Positions 33,962 through 42,673 of a stretch of 64,000 nucleotides of DNA are shown here, piece after piece. Numbering within the stretch: the first letter of the stretch is position 1; every line of letters starts with the position of its first letter. Made by a program: the position numbers and the translations under genes. Below the pieces are notes generated by a model. The model saw only the letters and a list, made by a program, of their open reading frames with translations. It was not told the DNA's origin and searched no databases. The stretch is taken from positions 620,001 to 684,000 of the forward strand of contig NC_014151.1 of assembly GCF_000092865.1 (NCBI RefSeq), read 5' to 3'. Source of the stretch: Cellulomonas flavigena DSM 20109 (GTDB lineage Bacteria > Actinomycetota > Actinomycetes > Actinomycetales > Cellulomonadaceae).

Positions 33962-34921
33962 TCAGACCTCGAGGACGATCTTGCCGACGTGCGCACCGGA
34001 CGTCATCCGCGCCAGGGCGTCGGCGGCCCGCGCGAGCGGGTAGCGGGAGTCGATGAGCGGTCGCACGCCCGTGCGCGCGAGGAACGCCAGCACCTGCCCG
34101 AGCTCGTCGCGCGTCCCCATCGTCGCGCCGATGATGCTGATCTCCTGGAAGAACACCTTGGTGAGCGACGCGGGCTCCGGGTCGCCCGACGTCAGACCCG
34201 CCACGACGATGCGCCCGCCGGGCCGCACCGCGCGCACCGAGTGCTCCCACGTCGCGCGTCCGACGGTCTCCAGCACGACGTCGACGCGGCCGACCCGTGC
34301 GCCCGGCTCGACGGCCTGGGCCGCGCCGAGGGCCAGCGCGCGCTCCCGCTTGGCGGCGTCACGGCCGGTCACCACGATCTCGAGCCCCGCGGCCGCGCCG
34401 AGCTGCACCGCCGCGACCGCGACCCCGCCGCCCGCGCCCTGCACGAGCACCCGCTGCCCGGGCTGCGCCGCCCCGGAGCGGAACAGCATCCGGTACGCCG
34501 TGAGGTACGCGGTGGGCACGCAGGCGGCCTCGGCGAAGGTCAGCCCCGCGGGCTTGTCGACGAGGTTCCACGCGGGGACCCGCACCTGCTCGGCGAACGT
34601 GCCCGGGTAGCGCTCGGACAGGATCGTGCGCGGCTCGTCGCCCGGGACGTCGCGCCCGTCGGGCCCGCCGACCACCGCGTGCACGACGACCTCGCGCCCG
34701 TCGGCTGTGACACCGGCCGCGTCCGTACCGAGCACCATCGGCAGCTGCTCCGCGCGCAGGCCCACACCGCGCAGCGACCACAGGTCGTGGTGGTTGAGCG
34801 ACGCGGCGCGCACGTCGACGCCCACCCACCCGTCGGGCGCGGCCGGTGCGGGGGCGTCCCCGACCTCCAGGCCGCTCAACGGGTCGTCGGGGGAGAAGGA
34901 CACGACACGGGCCGACAGCAT
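33962..34921 (-). CDS. zinc-independent MDR-family oxidoreductase (quinone reductase-like)
   Basis: A 319-residue medium-chain dehydrogenase/reductase. The GroES-like domain contains DVRAASLNHHDLWSLRGVG and VLGTDAAGVT. The Rossmann part has QGAGGGVAVAAVQLGAAAG and VLETVGRATWEHSVRAVRPGGRIVVAG. The structural-zinc cysteine cluster is missing, as in quinone-oxidoreductase members. Substrate unknown. ATG 34921 follows TAGCGT by six bases (leaderless). It is the first gene of a pair with the alpha/beta hydrolase. Confidence 0.85.
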   Translation of the reverse strand: MLSARVVSFSPDDPLSGLEVGDAPAPAAPDGWVGVDVRAASLNHHDLWSLRGVGLRAEQLPMVLGTDAAGVTADGREVVVHAVVGGPDGRDVPGDEPRTILSERYPGTFAEQVRVPAWNLVDKPAGLTFAEAACVPTAYLTAYRMLFRSGAAQPGQRVLVQGAGGGVAVAAVQLGAAAGLEIVVTGRDAAKRERALALGAAQAVEPGARVGRVDVVLETVGRATWEHSVRAVRPGGRIVVAGLTSGDPEPASLTKVFFQEISIIGATMGTRDELGQVLAFLARTGVRPLIDSRYPLARAADALARMTSGAHVGKIVLEV

Positions 34922-35015
34922 GCGGCAACGCTAGCCCCCACCCCCGCCCGCGACACCCCACCCCGCCGGACACCCCTCACCGAACACCCGCGAGAGCACA
35001 CCCGCCCCCCACCGC

Positions 35016-35238
35016 GAGCCGTCGATCGTGCCCCGCCTCGTGGCGTGAGCCGTCGATCGTGCCCCGCCTCGTGGCGTGAGCCGTCGATCGTGCCCCGCCT
35101 CTCGGCGTGAGCCGTCGATCCGGCCCGGGCTGGATCGACGGCTCGCGGATGGGGGAGGCGGAGAGCGGGGTGGGCGGTCGGTTCAGGGGCTGGATCGACG
35201 GCTCGCGGATGGGGGAGGCGGAGAGCGGGGTGGGCGGT
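35016..35238. repeat. tandem repeats with an inverted pair, intergenic
   Basis: Four 31-bp units starting with GAGCCGTCGATC (35016, 35047, 35078, 35109) are followed by two copies of a 60-bp unit starting at about 35128 and 35188 that carry the complement GATCGACGGCTC. At the junction the two orientations make a 12-bp perfect stem (35109-35120 and 35132-35143) with a 12-base loop. It lies between the MDMPI stop codon and the oxidoreductase start. The 34922-35015 stretch holds no gene. Confidence 0.85.
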
Positions 35239-35247
35239 GACGCGTCC

Positions 35248-35970
35248 TCAGAGCAGCGGCAGCATGCGTCCCAGGTCGGGCACGGCGTCCGACGTGTACC
35301 GGGCCTGCAGCGCGAGCGCGAGCTCGTCGACGTCGTACGGGGCGCGCCCCGCGGCCAGCCGCACCCAGCGCCGCGCGTCGACGACCTCGAGGTCCCAGCC
35401 GCCGCGCGCCCGGACGATCGCGAGCAGCTCGTCGGCGACGAGCGCGAGGGCGCCGGGGTCGACGGGGTCGGCGACGCTGTCGCGCCCGCGTGCCCGGCGC
35501 ACCGAGCGCAGCAGGTCGTCGCCGTGCACGACGAGCTCGACGACCCGCGAGACGACCATCGTCGACAGCCGCACCGGGCCGCGTCGCGCCTGCACGACGG
35601 GGTCGCCGGAACCCAGGGCGTCGAGCGTCGCGAACGCCGCCCGTGCGGACGCGGTCACGTAGCCGACGGGGTCCGTGGCGTGCTCCGCGGCGAGCCGGCG
35701 CGTCGTCTCCGCGATGTCCGCCGCTCGGTCCGGGTAGGTCCCCAGGTACTCGCCGAGCGAGAGCGGCACGGTGCCGGCGGGCAGCGGCGTGCAGTCGGCG
35801 AGCGCGTCCATCGCGCGGCCCAGGTGCGCCCACAGCTCGGTGATGCTCCAGCCCTCGAGCACGGACTCCTCGCGCCCGAGCCGGGGGTCGGCCATGAGAC
35901 CCACCCAGTCGTGCAGGCGGTCCCACTGGGCGTGCAGGGCGGCGGAGGCGGCGGCGACGTCGACGGGCAT
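35248..35970 (-). CDS. mycothiol-dependent maleylpyruvate isomerase-like (MDMPI/DinB-like) protein
   Basis: A 240-residue four-helix-bundle protein of the MDMPI N-terminal family. The helical start has ALHAQWDRLHDWVGLM, and metal-ligand-like histidines occur in WSITELWAHLGRAMDAL and VVELVVHGDDLLRSV. A C-terminal SCP-like domain (VDARRWVRLAAGRAPYDVDELALALQ) follows. Members use mycothiol in detoxification or transfer reactions; substrate unknown. ATG 35970 is preferred; a GTG six bases upstream is possible. Same strand as metX but probably its own transcript. Confidence 0.78.
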   Translation of the reverse strand: MPVDVAAASAALHAQWDRLHDWVGLMADPRLGREESVLEGWSITELWAHLGRAMDALADCTPLPAGTVPLSLGEYLGTYPDRAADIAETTRRLAAEHATDPVGYVTASARAAFATLDALGSGDPVVQARRGPVRLSTMVVSRVVELVVHGDDLLRSVRRARGRDSVADPVDPGALALVADELLAIVRARGGWDLEVVDARRWVRLAAGRAPYDVDELALALQARYTSDAVPDLGRMLPLL

Positions 35971-36031
35971 GCGCACATCGTGCCGTGCCGGGCGCGCCGA
36001 CGCGCCGCGACGCCCGCTCCCCGGACGGGTG

Positions 36032-37342
36032 TCAGCGCGTGCGGACGCCCTCACGCAGGAAGTCCGCGACGTGCCGCCCGACCTGGTCCTCCTCGATGAG
36101 GAAGCCGTCGTGCCCGTAGTCGGAGTGCACGTACCGCACGGGCCCGGCGCCGGGGATCGCGGCGGCGACCCGCTCGGACTGCGCCGGCGTGAACAGCCGG
36201 TCGGAGTCCACGGCGATGACGAGCGCACGCGCGGTGACCTGCCCGAGCGCGGCCTCGACGCCGCCGCGGTCGCGGCCGAGGTCGTGCGTGATCATCGTGC
36301 GCGTCAGCGTCACGTACGAGTTCGCGTCGAAGCGCCGGGCGAGCTTGTCGCCGTGGTGGTCGAGGTACGACTGCACGGCGAACCGCCCCCCTTCGAGCGG
36401 GTCCTCGGCGCCCTGCGGGATCCGGCCGAAGCGGGTGTCGAGCTCGACCGAGGACCGGTAGGTCTGGTGCGCGATCTGCCGCGCCAGCCCGAGTCCCACG
36501 TGCGGCCCCTCACCGTCGGGGGCGTCGTAGTAGTCGCCGTCGCGGTAACGCGGGTCGGCCTGGATGGCGGCGAGCTGCGTGTGGAACCCGGCGATCTGGT
36601 CACCGGACGTCTGCGCGCACGTCGCGATCGCGGCGATCGCGTCGACGCGGTCGGGTGCGGTGGCGGCCCACTCCAGGACGCGGTGCCCGCCCATGGACGC
36701 GCCGATGACGAGGGCCCACGAGTCGATGCCGAGCAGGTCGGCGAGGCGGACCTCGGCCGCGACCTGGTCGCGCACGGTGAGCAGCGGGAACCGGCCGCCC
36801 CACGGGCGGCCATCGGGCGCGGTGGAGGCGGGGCCCGTCGAACCCTGGCAGCCGCCCAGCGCGTTGGGTGCGACGACGAACCAGCGGTCGGTGTCGATGG
36901 GCGCGCCCGGGCCGACCATCGACTGCCACCATCCGGGCGTCGGGTGCCCGGGGCCGGCGTCGCCCGTGACGTGCGAGTCGCCGGTCAGCGCGTGCAGGAC
37001 GAGCACGGCGTTGCTGCCGTCCTCGTCGAGCTCGCCCCACGTCTCGTAGGCGAGGCGCACGGTCGGCAGCCGGCCACCGGACTCGAGCTTGAGGGGCCCG
37101 AGGTCGGCGAACTGCCGGCGGCCCGGGTCGTCGCCGTCGCGCCACGCGGCGGTGGCGGGCACCGGGGGGCGCTGGGCGGGCGGGACACGGCTGCCGAGCG
37201 TCGCACCGCGGCGGGCGCGCCGCCCGACGAGCGGGTCCGGCACGCCGACGTCGCCCGACCCCGCACCGGGGTACGCACCCGGCATCGCTCGCCGGTCGGG
37301 CGTGCGGTCGGGGGCGTCGGTGCGGGGGTCGGGCTGCGTCAT
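36032..37342 (-). CDS. metX: homoserine O-acetyltransferase
   Basis: A 436-residue alpha/beta-hydrolase-fold acyltransferase that activates homoserine for methionine synthesis. Motifs: LVLHALTGDSH, NALGGCQGSTGP, the nucleophile S216 in GASMGG, an Asp in AVDSDRLF and a His in YGHDGFL. The first 70 residues are an extension beyond the usual 370-residue length; ATG at residue 20 (MPGAYPGAG) is an alternative start. metY lies directly upstream (39-base gap), so O-acetylhomoserine passes to the next enzyme of the same transcription unit. Confidence 0.93.
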   Translation of the reverse strand: MTQPDPRTDAPDRTPDRRAMPGAYPGAGSGDVGVPDPLVGRRARRGATLGSRVPPAQRPPVPATAAWRDGDDPGRRQFADLGPLKLESGGRLPTVRLAYETWGELDEDGSNAVLVLHALTGDSHVTGDAGPGHPTPGWWQSMVGPGAPIDTDRWFVVAPNALGGCQGSTGPASTAPDGRPWGGRFPLLTVRDQVAAEVRLADLLGIDSWALVIGASMGGHRVLEWAATAPDRVDAIAAIATCAQTSGDQIAGFHTQLAAIQADPRYRDGDYYDAPDGEGPHVGLGLARQIAHQTYRSSVELDTRFGRIPQGAEDPLEGGRFAVQSYLDHHGDKLARRFDANSYVTLTRTMITHDLGRDRGGVEAALGQVTARALVIAVDSDRLFTPAQSERVAAAIPGAGPVRYVHSDYGHDGFLIEEDQVGRHVADFLREGVRTR

Positions 37343-37381
37343 GTGCCGGAGGCCTCTCGTCTCGGGTCCGTCAGCAGGGTC

Positions 37382-38701
37382 TCAGGCGCGCTTGGCGGCG
37401 CGGAAGCCCGCGTCCAGGTCCGCCAGGATGTCATCGATGTGCTCGATGCCCACGGCGAGACGCACGAGACCCGGCGTGACACCGGACTTGAGCTGGTCCT
37501 CGGGGGTGAGCTGCGAGTGCGTCGTCGAGGCGGGGTGGATGACGAGCGAGCGCACGTCGCCGATGTTCGCGACGTTGGAGTGCAGCTCGAGCGCCGAGAC
37601 GAACGCCTGGCCGGCCTCGGTGCCGCCGTCGAGCTCGAACGCGAGGACCGCACCGGCGCCGCGCGGCGCGTACTTCTGGGCGTTGGCGTGCCACGGGCTG
37701 GACTCGAGGCCCGCGTAGTGCACGACCCGGACGTCGTCGCGTGCCTCGAGCCACCGCGCGACCTTCTCCGCGTTGGCGACGTGCCGCTCGACGCGCAGCG
37801 ACAGCGTCTCGATGCCCTGCGCGATGAGGAACGCGTTGAACGGGCTGATCGCGGCTCCGAGGTCACGCAGGAGCTGCACGCGCGCCTTGAGGATGTACGA
37901 CAGGTTCACGCCGAACGCGCCGCCGACGCCGAGGTCCCGCGCGAACACCAGGCCGTTGTACGACGGGTCGGGGGTGTTGTAGTTCGGGAAGCGGTCGGGG
38001 TGCTGCGCGAAGTCGAAGGTGCCGCCGTCGACGATCACGCCGCCGATCGCCGAGCCGTGCCCGCCGAGGTACTTGGTCGCCGAGTGCACGACGACGTCGG
38101 CGCCCCACTGCAGCGGGTTGACGAGGTACGGCGTGGCGACGGTGTTGTCGACGACCAGCGGGACGCCGTGCTCGTGCGCGACGCCCGCGACGAGCTCGAT
38201 GTCGAGGACGTCGGACTGCGGGTTGGGGATGGTCTCGGCGAAGAAGAGCTTGGTGTTCGGGCGGACCGCGTCGCGCCACGCCTGCGCGTCGTGCGGGTCG
38301 GTGACGAACGTCGTCTCGACGCCGAGCTTGCGCAGCGAGTGCTCGAGGAGGTTGTAGGTGCCGCCGTAGAGGCTGGGGGACGCGACGACGTGGTCGCCGG
38401 CCTCGGCGACGTTGAGGATCGCGAACGTCGTGGCGGCCTGGCCCGACGCGAGCAGCAGCGCACCGACGCCGCCCTCGAGGTCCGCGATGCGGTTCTCGAC
38501 GACCTCGGTGGTCGGGTTGCCGATGCGCGTGTAGATCGGGCCGAGCTCCTTGAGCGCGAACCGGTCGGCGGCCTGCTGCGCGGAGTCGAAGACGAACGAC
38601 GTCGTCTGGTAGATCGGCAGCGCGCGGGCGCCGGTCGCGGCGTCGGCGGTCTGGCCCGCGTGGATCTGGCGGGTCTCGAAGCTCCAGCTCTCGTTGCTCA
38701 T
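37382..38701 (-). CDS. metY: O-acetylhomoserine sulfhydrylase
   Basis: A 439-residue PLP enzyme of the Cys/Met-metabolism family that makes homocysteine from O-acetylhomoserine and sulfide. The PLP lysine is K210 in HSATKYLGGHG, with D185 in VVDNTVATP, and YTRIGNPTTEVVE near 57 supplies phosphate contacts. The length fits the OAHS subfamily rather than the shorter MetB/MetZ types. ATG 38701 has a GAGGAG site six bases upstream. A tiny leaderless peptide gene 188 bases upstream suggests attenuation control. Confidence 0.94.
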   Translation of the reverse strand: MSNESWSFETRQIHAGQTADAATGARALPIYQTTSFVFDSAQQAADRFALKELGPIYTRIGNPTTEVVENRIADLEGGVGALLLASGQAATTFAILNVAEAGDHVVASPSLYGGTYNLLEHSLRKLGVETTFVTDPHDAQAWRDAVRPNTKLFFAETIPNPQSDVLDIELVAGVAHEHGVPLVVDNTVATPYLVNPLQWGADVVVHSATKYLGGHGSAIGGVIVDGGTFDFAQHPDRFPNYNTPDPSYNGLVFARDLGVGGAFGVNLSYILKARVQLLRDLGAAISPFNAFLIAQGIETLSLRVERHVANAEKVARWLEARDDVRVVHYAGLESSPWHANAQKYAPRGAGAVLAFELDGGTEAGQAFVSALELHSNVANIGDVRSLVIHPASTTHSQLTPEDQLKSGVTPGLVRLAVGIEHIDDILADLDAGFRAAKRA

Positions 38702-38888
38702 GGTGTGCTCCTCGCCGGCGCTGCCGGTGTTGCGGTGGGTAGGGGACTGTCACCGAGGAGCGCGCCGTCGACGCCCTCCCCGCGGGGGTCAGGGGTGGCG
38801 CACGTGCCGGGTCCGGGGCTGCCGCGGTACCTGCGCCCCTCGACGTGGGGCGGGTGCTGCGCGCGGGCAGGCGTGAACGTGCGCCGGG

Positions 38889-38912
38889 TCAGCGACACAT
38901 TCGGAGGGACAT
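38889..38912 (-). CDS. putative Met/Cys leader peptide (uORF) of metYX
   Basis: Seven codons, MSLRMCR then TGA. The ATG at 38912 is preceded by a TAGCCT -10 hexamer ending seven bases before it, so the metYX transcript probably begins with this peptide. It contains two Met and one Cys codon. Between it and metY are CCCC...GGGG hairpins (one near CCCCACGTCGAGGGG, another near CCCCCGCGGGGAGGG). Cys- or Met-containing leaderless uORFs are known attenuators of sulfur genes in actinobacteria. The remaining bases of 38702-38990 show no gene, and I saw no SAM riboswitch. Confidence 0.55.
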   Translation of the reverse strand: MSLRMCR

Positions 38913-38990
38913 GTGCAGGAGGCTACGACGCCCGTCCCACTCTCCGACACATGCGTCTCGCCATGCAAGATGGGAGGCGCCAGGGAGTGG

Positions 38991-39329
38991 TCAGTGGGTG
39001 TCGCCCGACCGCAGCTCGGCGGACGACAGCAACCGCCGGAGCAGCTCGACCTCCGTGCGCAGCGCGCGTCGACCCGTGCCGGTGATGCGGACCCACGTCC
39101 GGTTGCGCCGGCCGTCCGAGCCCTTGCGCACCGTCACGTGCCCGGCCTCGACGAGCACGGCGAGGTGCCGGCCGAGATTGCCGTCGGTCAGCGCGAGGGC
39201 CGACTTCAGGTGGCTGAAGTCGGCCTCCCTGGTCTCGTTGAGGATGGCGAGGATCCCGAGCCGCGCACGCTGGTGGACGGTCTCGTCGAGGTCGGCGAGC
39301 GGGTGGCGTGCCCCGCGGTCGTCCGTCAC
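38991..39329 (-). CDS. winged-helix transcriptional regulator
   Basis: A 112-residue DNA-binding protein of the compact winged-helix type (HTH_27-like): HQRARLGILAILNETREADFSHLKSALALTDGNLGRHLAVLVEAGHVTV, then wing KGSDGRRNRTWVRIT and helix GRRALRTEVELLRRLL. The GTG start overlaps the stop of the membrane protein gene by three bases, so the two are translationally coupled. Regulators of this class commonly control the adjacent membrane protein; that role is inferred. Confidence 0.85.
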   Translation of the reverse strand: MTDDRGARHPLADLDETVHQRARLGILAILNETREADFSHLKSALALTDGNLGRHLAVLVEAGHVTVRKGSDGRRNRTWVRITGTGRRALRTEVELLRRLLSSAELRSGDTH

Positions 39330-39973
39330 GGAGCGGGGGCCGGGGCGCCGGCGAGGACGCGGCGTTCGCGCTGCCGGGCCCTGGCAGTCATCACCGCGAG
39401 CCCGACCAGGAGGAGCGCGAGAACCGTCTGGGTGGGCCATGGGCCGAGGAATCCCGCGTGGTTCTCGAACGTACCGAGGGCTGCGAACGGACTCACGGCC
39501 ATCAGGACGAGACCGGTGACCCACAGGCTCGGCTCGCGCAGGCGCGTGCCCAGGACCAGCAGGCCGAGCCCGAGGAAGAAGGCGGCCCCGAGGAACGTCA
39601 CGGCGAGCAGGCCCCAGGGGAAGGTGGCGAGCAGCGCTGCTGACACCAGGGCCATGACTCCCCAGCCGTCGCGGCCGGGTCCGATGCCCGTGAGCCGTCT
39701 CCGCACGGCGGAGACGGTCCACAGCACGAGGTAGACGATCAGTGGGAGCAGCGGGAGCAGCGTGCGCGGGTCGTGCGCGACGACGTCCCAGCCGCCGCCC
39801 GACCACTCCGTCTCCGTCGTGCGCGCCAGGCGCACGAGGAACAGGACGTCGAGCGCCAGGACGAGTCCCAGCGCGAGCGTGTGGACGAGCAGCGGCGTGG
39901 ACACGGCGTGACGTGCGGCGCGCTCCCGGCGGGCGAGCTGGTCGACGTACGCGGGGAGCGTCTCGGAGGACAT
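39326..39973 (-). CDS. multi-pass membrane protein coupled to a regulator
   Basis: A 215-residue integral membrane protein with about six hydrophobic helices (LLVHTLALGLVLALDVLFLV, LLPLLPLIVYLVLWTVSAV, VMALVSAALLATFPWGLLAVTFLGAAFFLGLGLLVL, LWVTGLVLMAVSPFAAL, TVLALLLVGLAVM). The N-terminus and C-terminus are basic and cytosolic. I recognise no family. The promoter is readable: -35 TTGACG, an 18-base spacer and -10 AGAGTT, six bases before ATG, hence leaderless. It is the first gene of a two-gene unit with the winged-helix regulator. Confidence 0.78.
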   Translation of the reverse strand: MSSETLPAYVDQLARRERAARHAVSTPLLVHTLALGLVLALDVLFLVRLARTTETEWSGGGWDVVAHDPRTLLPLLPLIVYLVLWTVSAVRRRLTGIGPGRDGWGVMALVSAALLATFPWGLLAVTFLGAAFFLGLGLLVLGTRLREPSLWVTGLVLMAVSPFAALGTFENHAGFLGPWPTQTVLALLLVGLAVMTARARQRERRVLAGAPAPAP

Positions 39974-40210
39974 GCGCCGAACTCTGTCAGGCAGAGCAAG
40001 AGGCGTCAACGCTCCGCCTCGCAGAGTCCGTCGACAGCGCCGGGGCGCGGAGTGCCGCGTCGGCGCGCGACGCGTCCGACGACGGGCAGGCGGGGGCCGG
40101 CGACCGAGGTGCGCGACCCTGGTGGAACGTTCACCCGATCGGCCGCGGCGGTCTGTCCGGGTTGCTCCCGAACCACAACGGTGTGACTTCTGGGACGTGT
40201 GTGACAGGTG

Positions 40211-40246
40211 TTCTCTTGTGGGAAACCCACAGGTAGCGTGCCCAGC
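40211..40246 (+). promoter_or_regulatory. promoter with inverted repeat for the NlpC/P60 gene
   Basis: -10 TAGCGT (40234-40239) ends seven bases before the GTG start. TGTGGG-AAA-CCCACA (40217-40231) is a perfect inverted repeat lying exactly in the spacer, suggesting an operator. GTGTGAC occurs twice just upstream. Confidence 0.55.
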
Positions 40247-41770
40247 GTGCGTGACGCAGGCGTGACACCCGAGGCCCGACCGACCCCCCTGGACGGCGCT
40301 GCCGCGGCGTGCGCGCGCGCCTCCCGGCGCCCCGTCGCGCGCGGGGTCGCACGCCGCCTCGCGGTGCTGCCCGTCGGCCTGCTCACGCTCGGTCTCGTCG
40401 TCTCCCCGGCCGCCGCGGCACCGTCCGCCGACGACGTGCGCGACGCCCGCGCCGCGGTCGGCCGCGCGCAGCAGTCGGTCGCCCAGATGGAGGTCCGGCT
40501 CGCCGAGCTCGCGGCCGCCGCCGAGTCCGCCGAGGTCGCCGTCCAGACCGCCGCGGAGTCCTACACGCAGGCCGTCGCCGACGCGGACGCCGCACGGGCC
40601 CGCGCCGCGGACGCCGCCGAGCGCTCCGCGACCGCGGCCGACCAGGCCGAGGAGGCGCGTCGCAAGCTCGTCGCCCTGGCGCGTCAGCTCGCGCGCACCG
40701 GCGGGTCGACCGAGCTGCTCGAGGCCGCGCTGTCCGCCGACGGCTTCCAGGACGTCGCGCGCCGCACCACCGCGCTCAACCAGGCCACCGGCAAGGCCGA
40801 CGAGGCCGTCCAGGAGTACCGCGCGACGCTGCTCGTCGCCGCCACGATGGAGCGCCGGTCCGCCGCGGCTGCGCAGACCGCGCAGGACGCCGCGCGGGCC
40901 GCCGAGGGTGCGCTCGACGACGCGCAGCGCGCCCAGGAGGACGCGGACGCGTCCTTCAGCGCCGGTCAGGCCGAGCGCGAGGGCCTCATCACCGCGCTCG
41001 CCGCCGCCCGGCAGACCAGCGCCGAGGTCGAGCGCGCGCGCCAGGACGCGATCGACGCCGAGCGCCGTGCTCGCGCCGAGGCCGCCGCGCAGGCCCAGCG
41101 CACCCAGCCCGCCGTCCCGGCCGCGCCCGCGGCGACGGGTGGCGCTCCGGCGGCCCCGAGCCGTCCGTCCCCGGGCACCGGGTCGTCGGGCGGCGGTGCA
41201 CCGGCCCCCGCTCCGGCTCCGGCTCCGGCTCCTGCTCCGGCCCCCGCGCCTGCGCCCGCTCCGGCTCCGGCTCCCGCGCCGGCACCTGCACCGGCGCCGG
41301 CTCCCGCTCCGGCTCCCGCTCCGGCTCCCGCTCCCGCTCCGGCTCCCGCCCCCGCGCCGTCCGCGCCGTACGGCCTGGGCACCGGGACGTCGCGGGGCTC
41401 GGCCGCGGCCGGCGCCGCGGCCGCCGCGTGGGCGCAGACGAAGGTCGGCATCGCGTACGTCTACGGCGGTTCCGGCCCCGACGGCTACGACTGCTCGGGC
41501 CTGACGAGCCAGGCGTGGCGCGCCGCGGGCGTGAACATCAACCGCACGTCGCGCGACCAGTACAAGCAGGTCCTCAAGATCAGCTACGACCAGCTGCGCC
41601 CCGGCGACCTCGTGTTCTGGGGCAGCAACGCCTCCGACCCCAACTCGATCTACCACGTCGCGATGTGGGTGGGGAACGGCCAGATCATGGAGGCCTCGCG
41701 GCCCGGCGTGCCGCTGCGCGTCACGTCGATGCGGTGGTCCGGCACGATGCCGTACGCGGGGCGCCCCTGA
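40247..41770 (+). CDS. secreted NlpC/P60 peptidoglycan endopeptidase (RipA-like layout)
   Basis: A 507-residue exported hydrolase. A long signal peptide with hydrophobic stretch LAVLPVGLLTLGLVVSPAAAA precedes a coiled-coil region (about 60-280) rich in Ala, Glu and Arg, an Ala-Pro repeat linker (about 318-370) and a C-terminal NlpC/P60 domain. Catalytic residues are visible: C416 in DGYDCSGLTSQAW and H470 in YHVAMWVG. The coiled-coil plus NlpC/P60 layout matches RipA-type enzymes that cut peptide stems at the septum. The GTG start is fixed by the TAGCGT -10 seven bases upstream. Confidence 0.92.
   Translation: MRDAGVTPEARPTPLDGAAAACARASRRPVARGVARRLAVLPVGLLTLGLVVSPAAAAPSADDVRDARAAVGRAQQSVAQMEVRLAELAAAAESAEVAVQTAAESYTQAVADADAARARAADAAERSATAADQAEEARRKLVALARQLARTGGSTELLEAALSADGFQDVARRTTALNQATGKADEAVQEYRATLLVAATMERRSAAAAQTAQDAARAAEGALDDAQRAQEDADASFSAGQAEREGLITALAAARQTSAEVERARQDAIDAERRARAEAAAQAQRTQPAVPAAPAATGGAPAAPSRPSPGTGSSGGGAPAPAPAPAPAPAPAPAPAPAPAPAPAPAPAPAPAPAPAPAPAPAPAPAPAPAPSAPYGLGTGTSRGSAAAGAAAAAWAQTKVGIAYVYGGSGPDGYDCSGLTSQAWRAAGVNINRTSRDQYKQVLKISYDQLRPGDLVFWGSNASDPNSIYHVAMWVGNGQIMEASRPGVPLRVTSMRWSGTMPYAGRP
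41196..41358 (+). repeat. Ala-Pro dipeptide repeat tract
   Basis: About 25 consecutive Ala-Pro dipeptides encoded by GC(N)-CC(N) codons form the linker of the NlpC/P60 protein. Such rigid extended linkers are common in wall-spanning enzymes and tend to vary in length between strains. Confidence 0.9.
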
Positions 41771-41788
41771 CCCTCGGCCCTGACCGGC

Positions 41789-42415
41789 TCAGGACCCGTC
41801 GCGCAGCTCGCCCAGTCGCGTCGTGGCGAAGCTGATCCGGTCGAACTTCACCGCGCACCCTTCACCGGTGGGGGACTGCCCTTCGAAGCCGATCGCGGCC
41901 GAGCCTGCAGGGTCCACCAGCGCGAAGTGCCGGATCATCCGCCACAGTGTCCCGTCCAGCGACGCGTGGTACGCGTATGCCTGACCGATCCGGGAGACGC
42001 GCAGCCACACCTGGTTCCCGTCGACCGCGAAGGCGTTGGCGTCGTCAGACACCCCCCGGGTGACGACGGAGACGATCAACGCCTCCCCGTCGGGTGAGTA
42101 CTCGAAGCACAGCTTGCCCCAGTGCCGCTCGTCGACCCACAGCAGCAGGACGCCCGCGTCGAACGTCGCGGCGAAATCCACGGTGACGCGGGCGCTGAGC
42201 TGGAAGTCCCCGGCGGGCGGCGTGCCGAGCAGGGTGGCGGCATCGAGGACCGCCTCGGAGTCGGACGAGATCCCACCGCGCGGGTCGATGAAGATGTCGG
42301 TGCGCGGTGCGCCGGTCACGTGCACGTCGCCGGACGACTCGTCCACCACCCACGACGAACCGGGCGACGGGGTCAGCGCGAAGGGCACGCCGGGGACGTG
42401 CAGCGGTGTCGTCAT
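41789..42415 (-). CDS. DUF1349 family protein (concanavalin A-like fold)
   Basis: A 208-residue beta-sandwich protein of the DUF1349/YetB type, once labelled 'regulation of enolase'. The order of strands is readable in GDFQLSARVTVDFAATFDAGVLLLWVDERHWGKLCFEYS, VVTRGVSDDANAFAVDGNQVWLRVSRIG and RHFALVDPAGSAAIGFEGQSPTGEGCAVKFDRISFA. It is cytosolic; carbohydrate-related function is suspected for the family but unproven. ATG 42415 has an AGGAGC site. It is the last host-like gene before the island. Confidence 0.85.
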   Translation of the reverse strand: MTTPLHVPGVPFALTPSPGSSWVVDESSGDVHVTGAPRTDIFIDPRGGISSDSEAVLDAATLLGTPPAGDFQLSARVTVDFAATFDAGVLLLWVDERHWGKLCFEYSPDGEALIVSVVTRGVSDDANAFAVDGNQVWLRVSRIGQAYAYHASLDGTLWRMIRHFALVDPAGSAAIGFEGQSPTGEGCAVKFDRISFATTRLGELRDGS

Positions 42416-42673
42416 GTGAACGCTCCTGGGTCGTGGCTGGTCAGCCGGTCGTGAGCCCGCCGACGACCTCGACGCCGGTGCCCTCACCAGCATCGCACCG
42501 GCCGCGCGATCCTGGAGCGGCGTGCCTCGCTGCCGGTGCGACCCGCACGTCGGCGGCGGCGACGGCGTCCTCGACGACCGCCCATCCGCTGATCGCGGAG
42601 TGCGACGGCAACCACGCTCTCGCGCTGAGGTGCCACCAGAGTCGCCTTGCCCACTAGTAGCTACTGTGCCCTC
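42416..42673. other. junction segment left of the integrase
   Basis: No intact gene. A minus-strand open frame ends at 42441-42443 and might be the remnant of an interrupted gene, but codon evidence is weak. This is where an attachment site would be expected. The integrase -10 TACTGT is at 42662-42667. Confidence 0.35.

Noticed and set aside
35016..35128. 31-bp repeats as a small CRISPR array
   Set aside because: Units are directly adjacent with no spacer variation, plus larger repeats in inverse orientation.
38702..38888. SAM or SAH riboswitch upstream of metY
   Set aside because: I could not find the conserved SAM-I, SAM-IV or SAH core sequences on the metY strand; the short leader peptide is a better explanation.
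40000..40246. ydaO (c-di-AMP) riboswitch before the NlpC/P60 gene
   Set aside because: No ydaO-like conserved blocks seen, and the start is directly behind a -10 element, so there is little room for a leader RNA.
42441..42656. Remnant gene on the minus strand next to the integrase
   Set aside because: Open frame without recognisable domain or start; cannot be distinguished from GC-rich chance reading.
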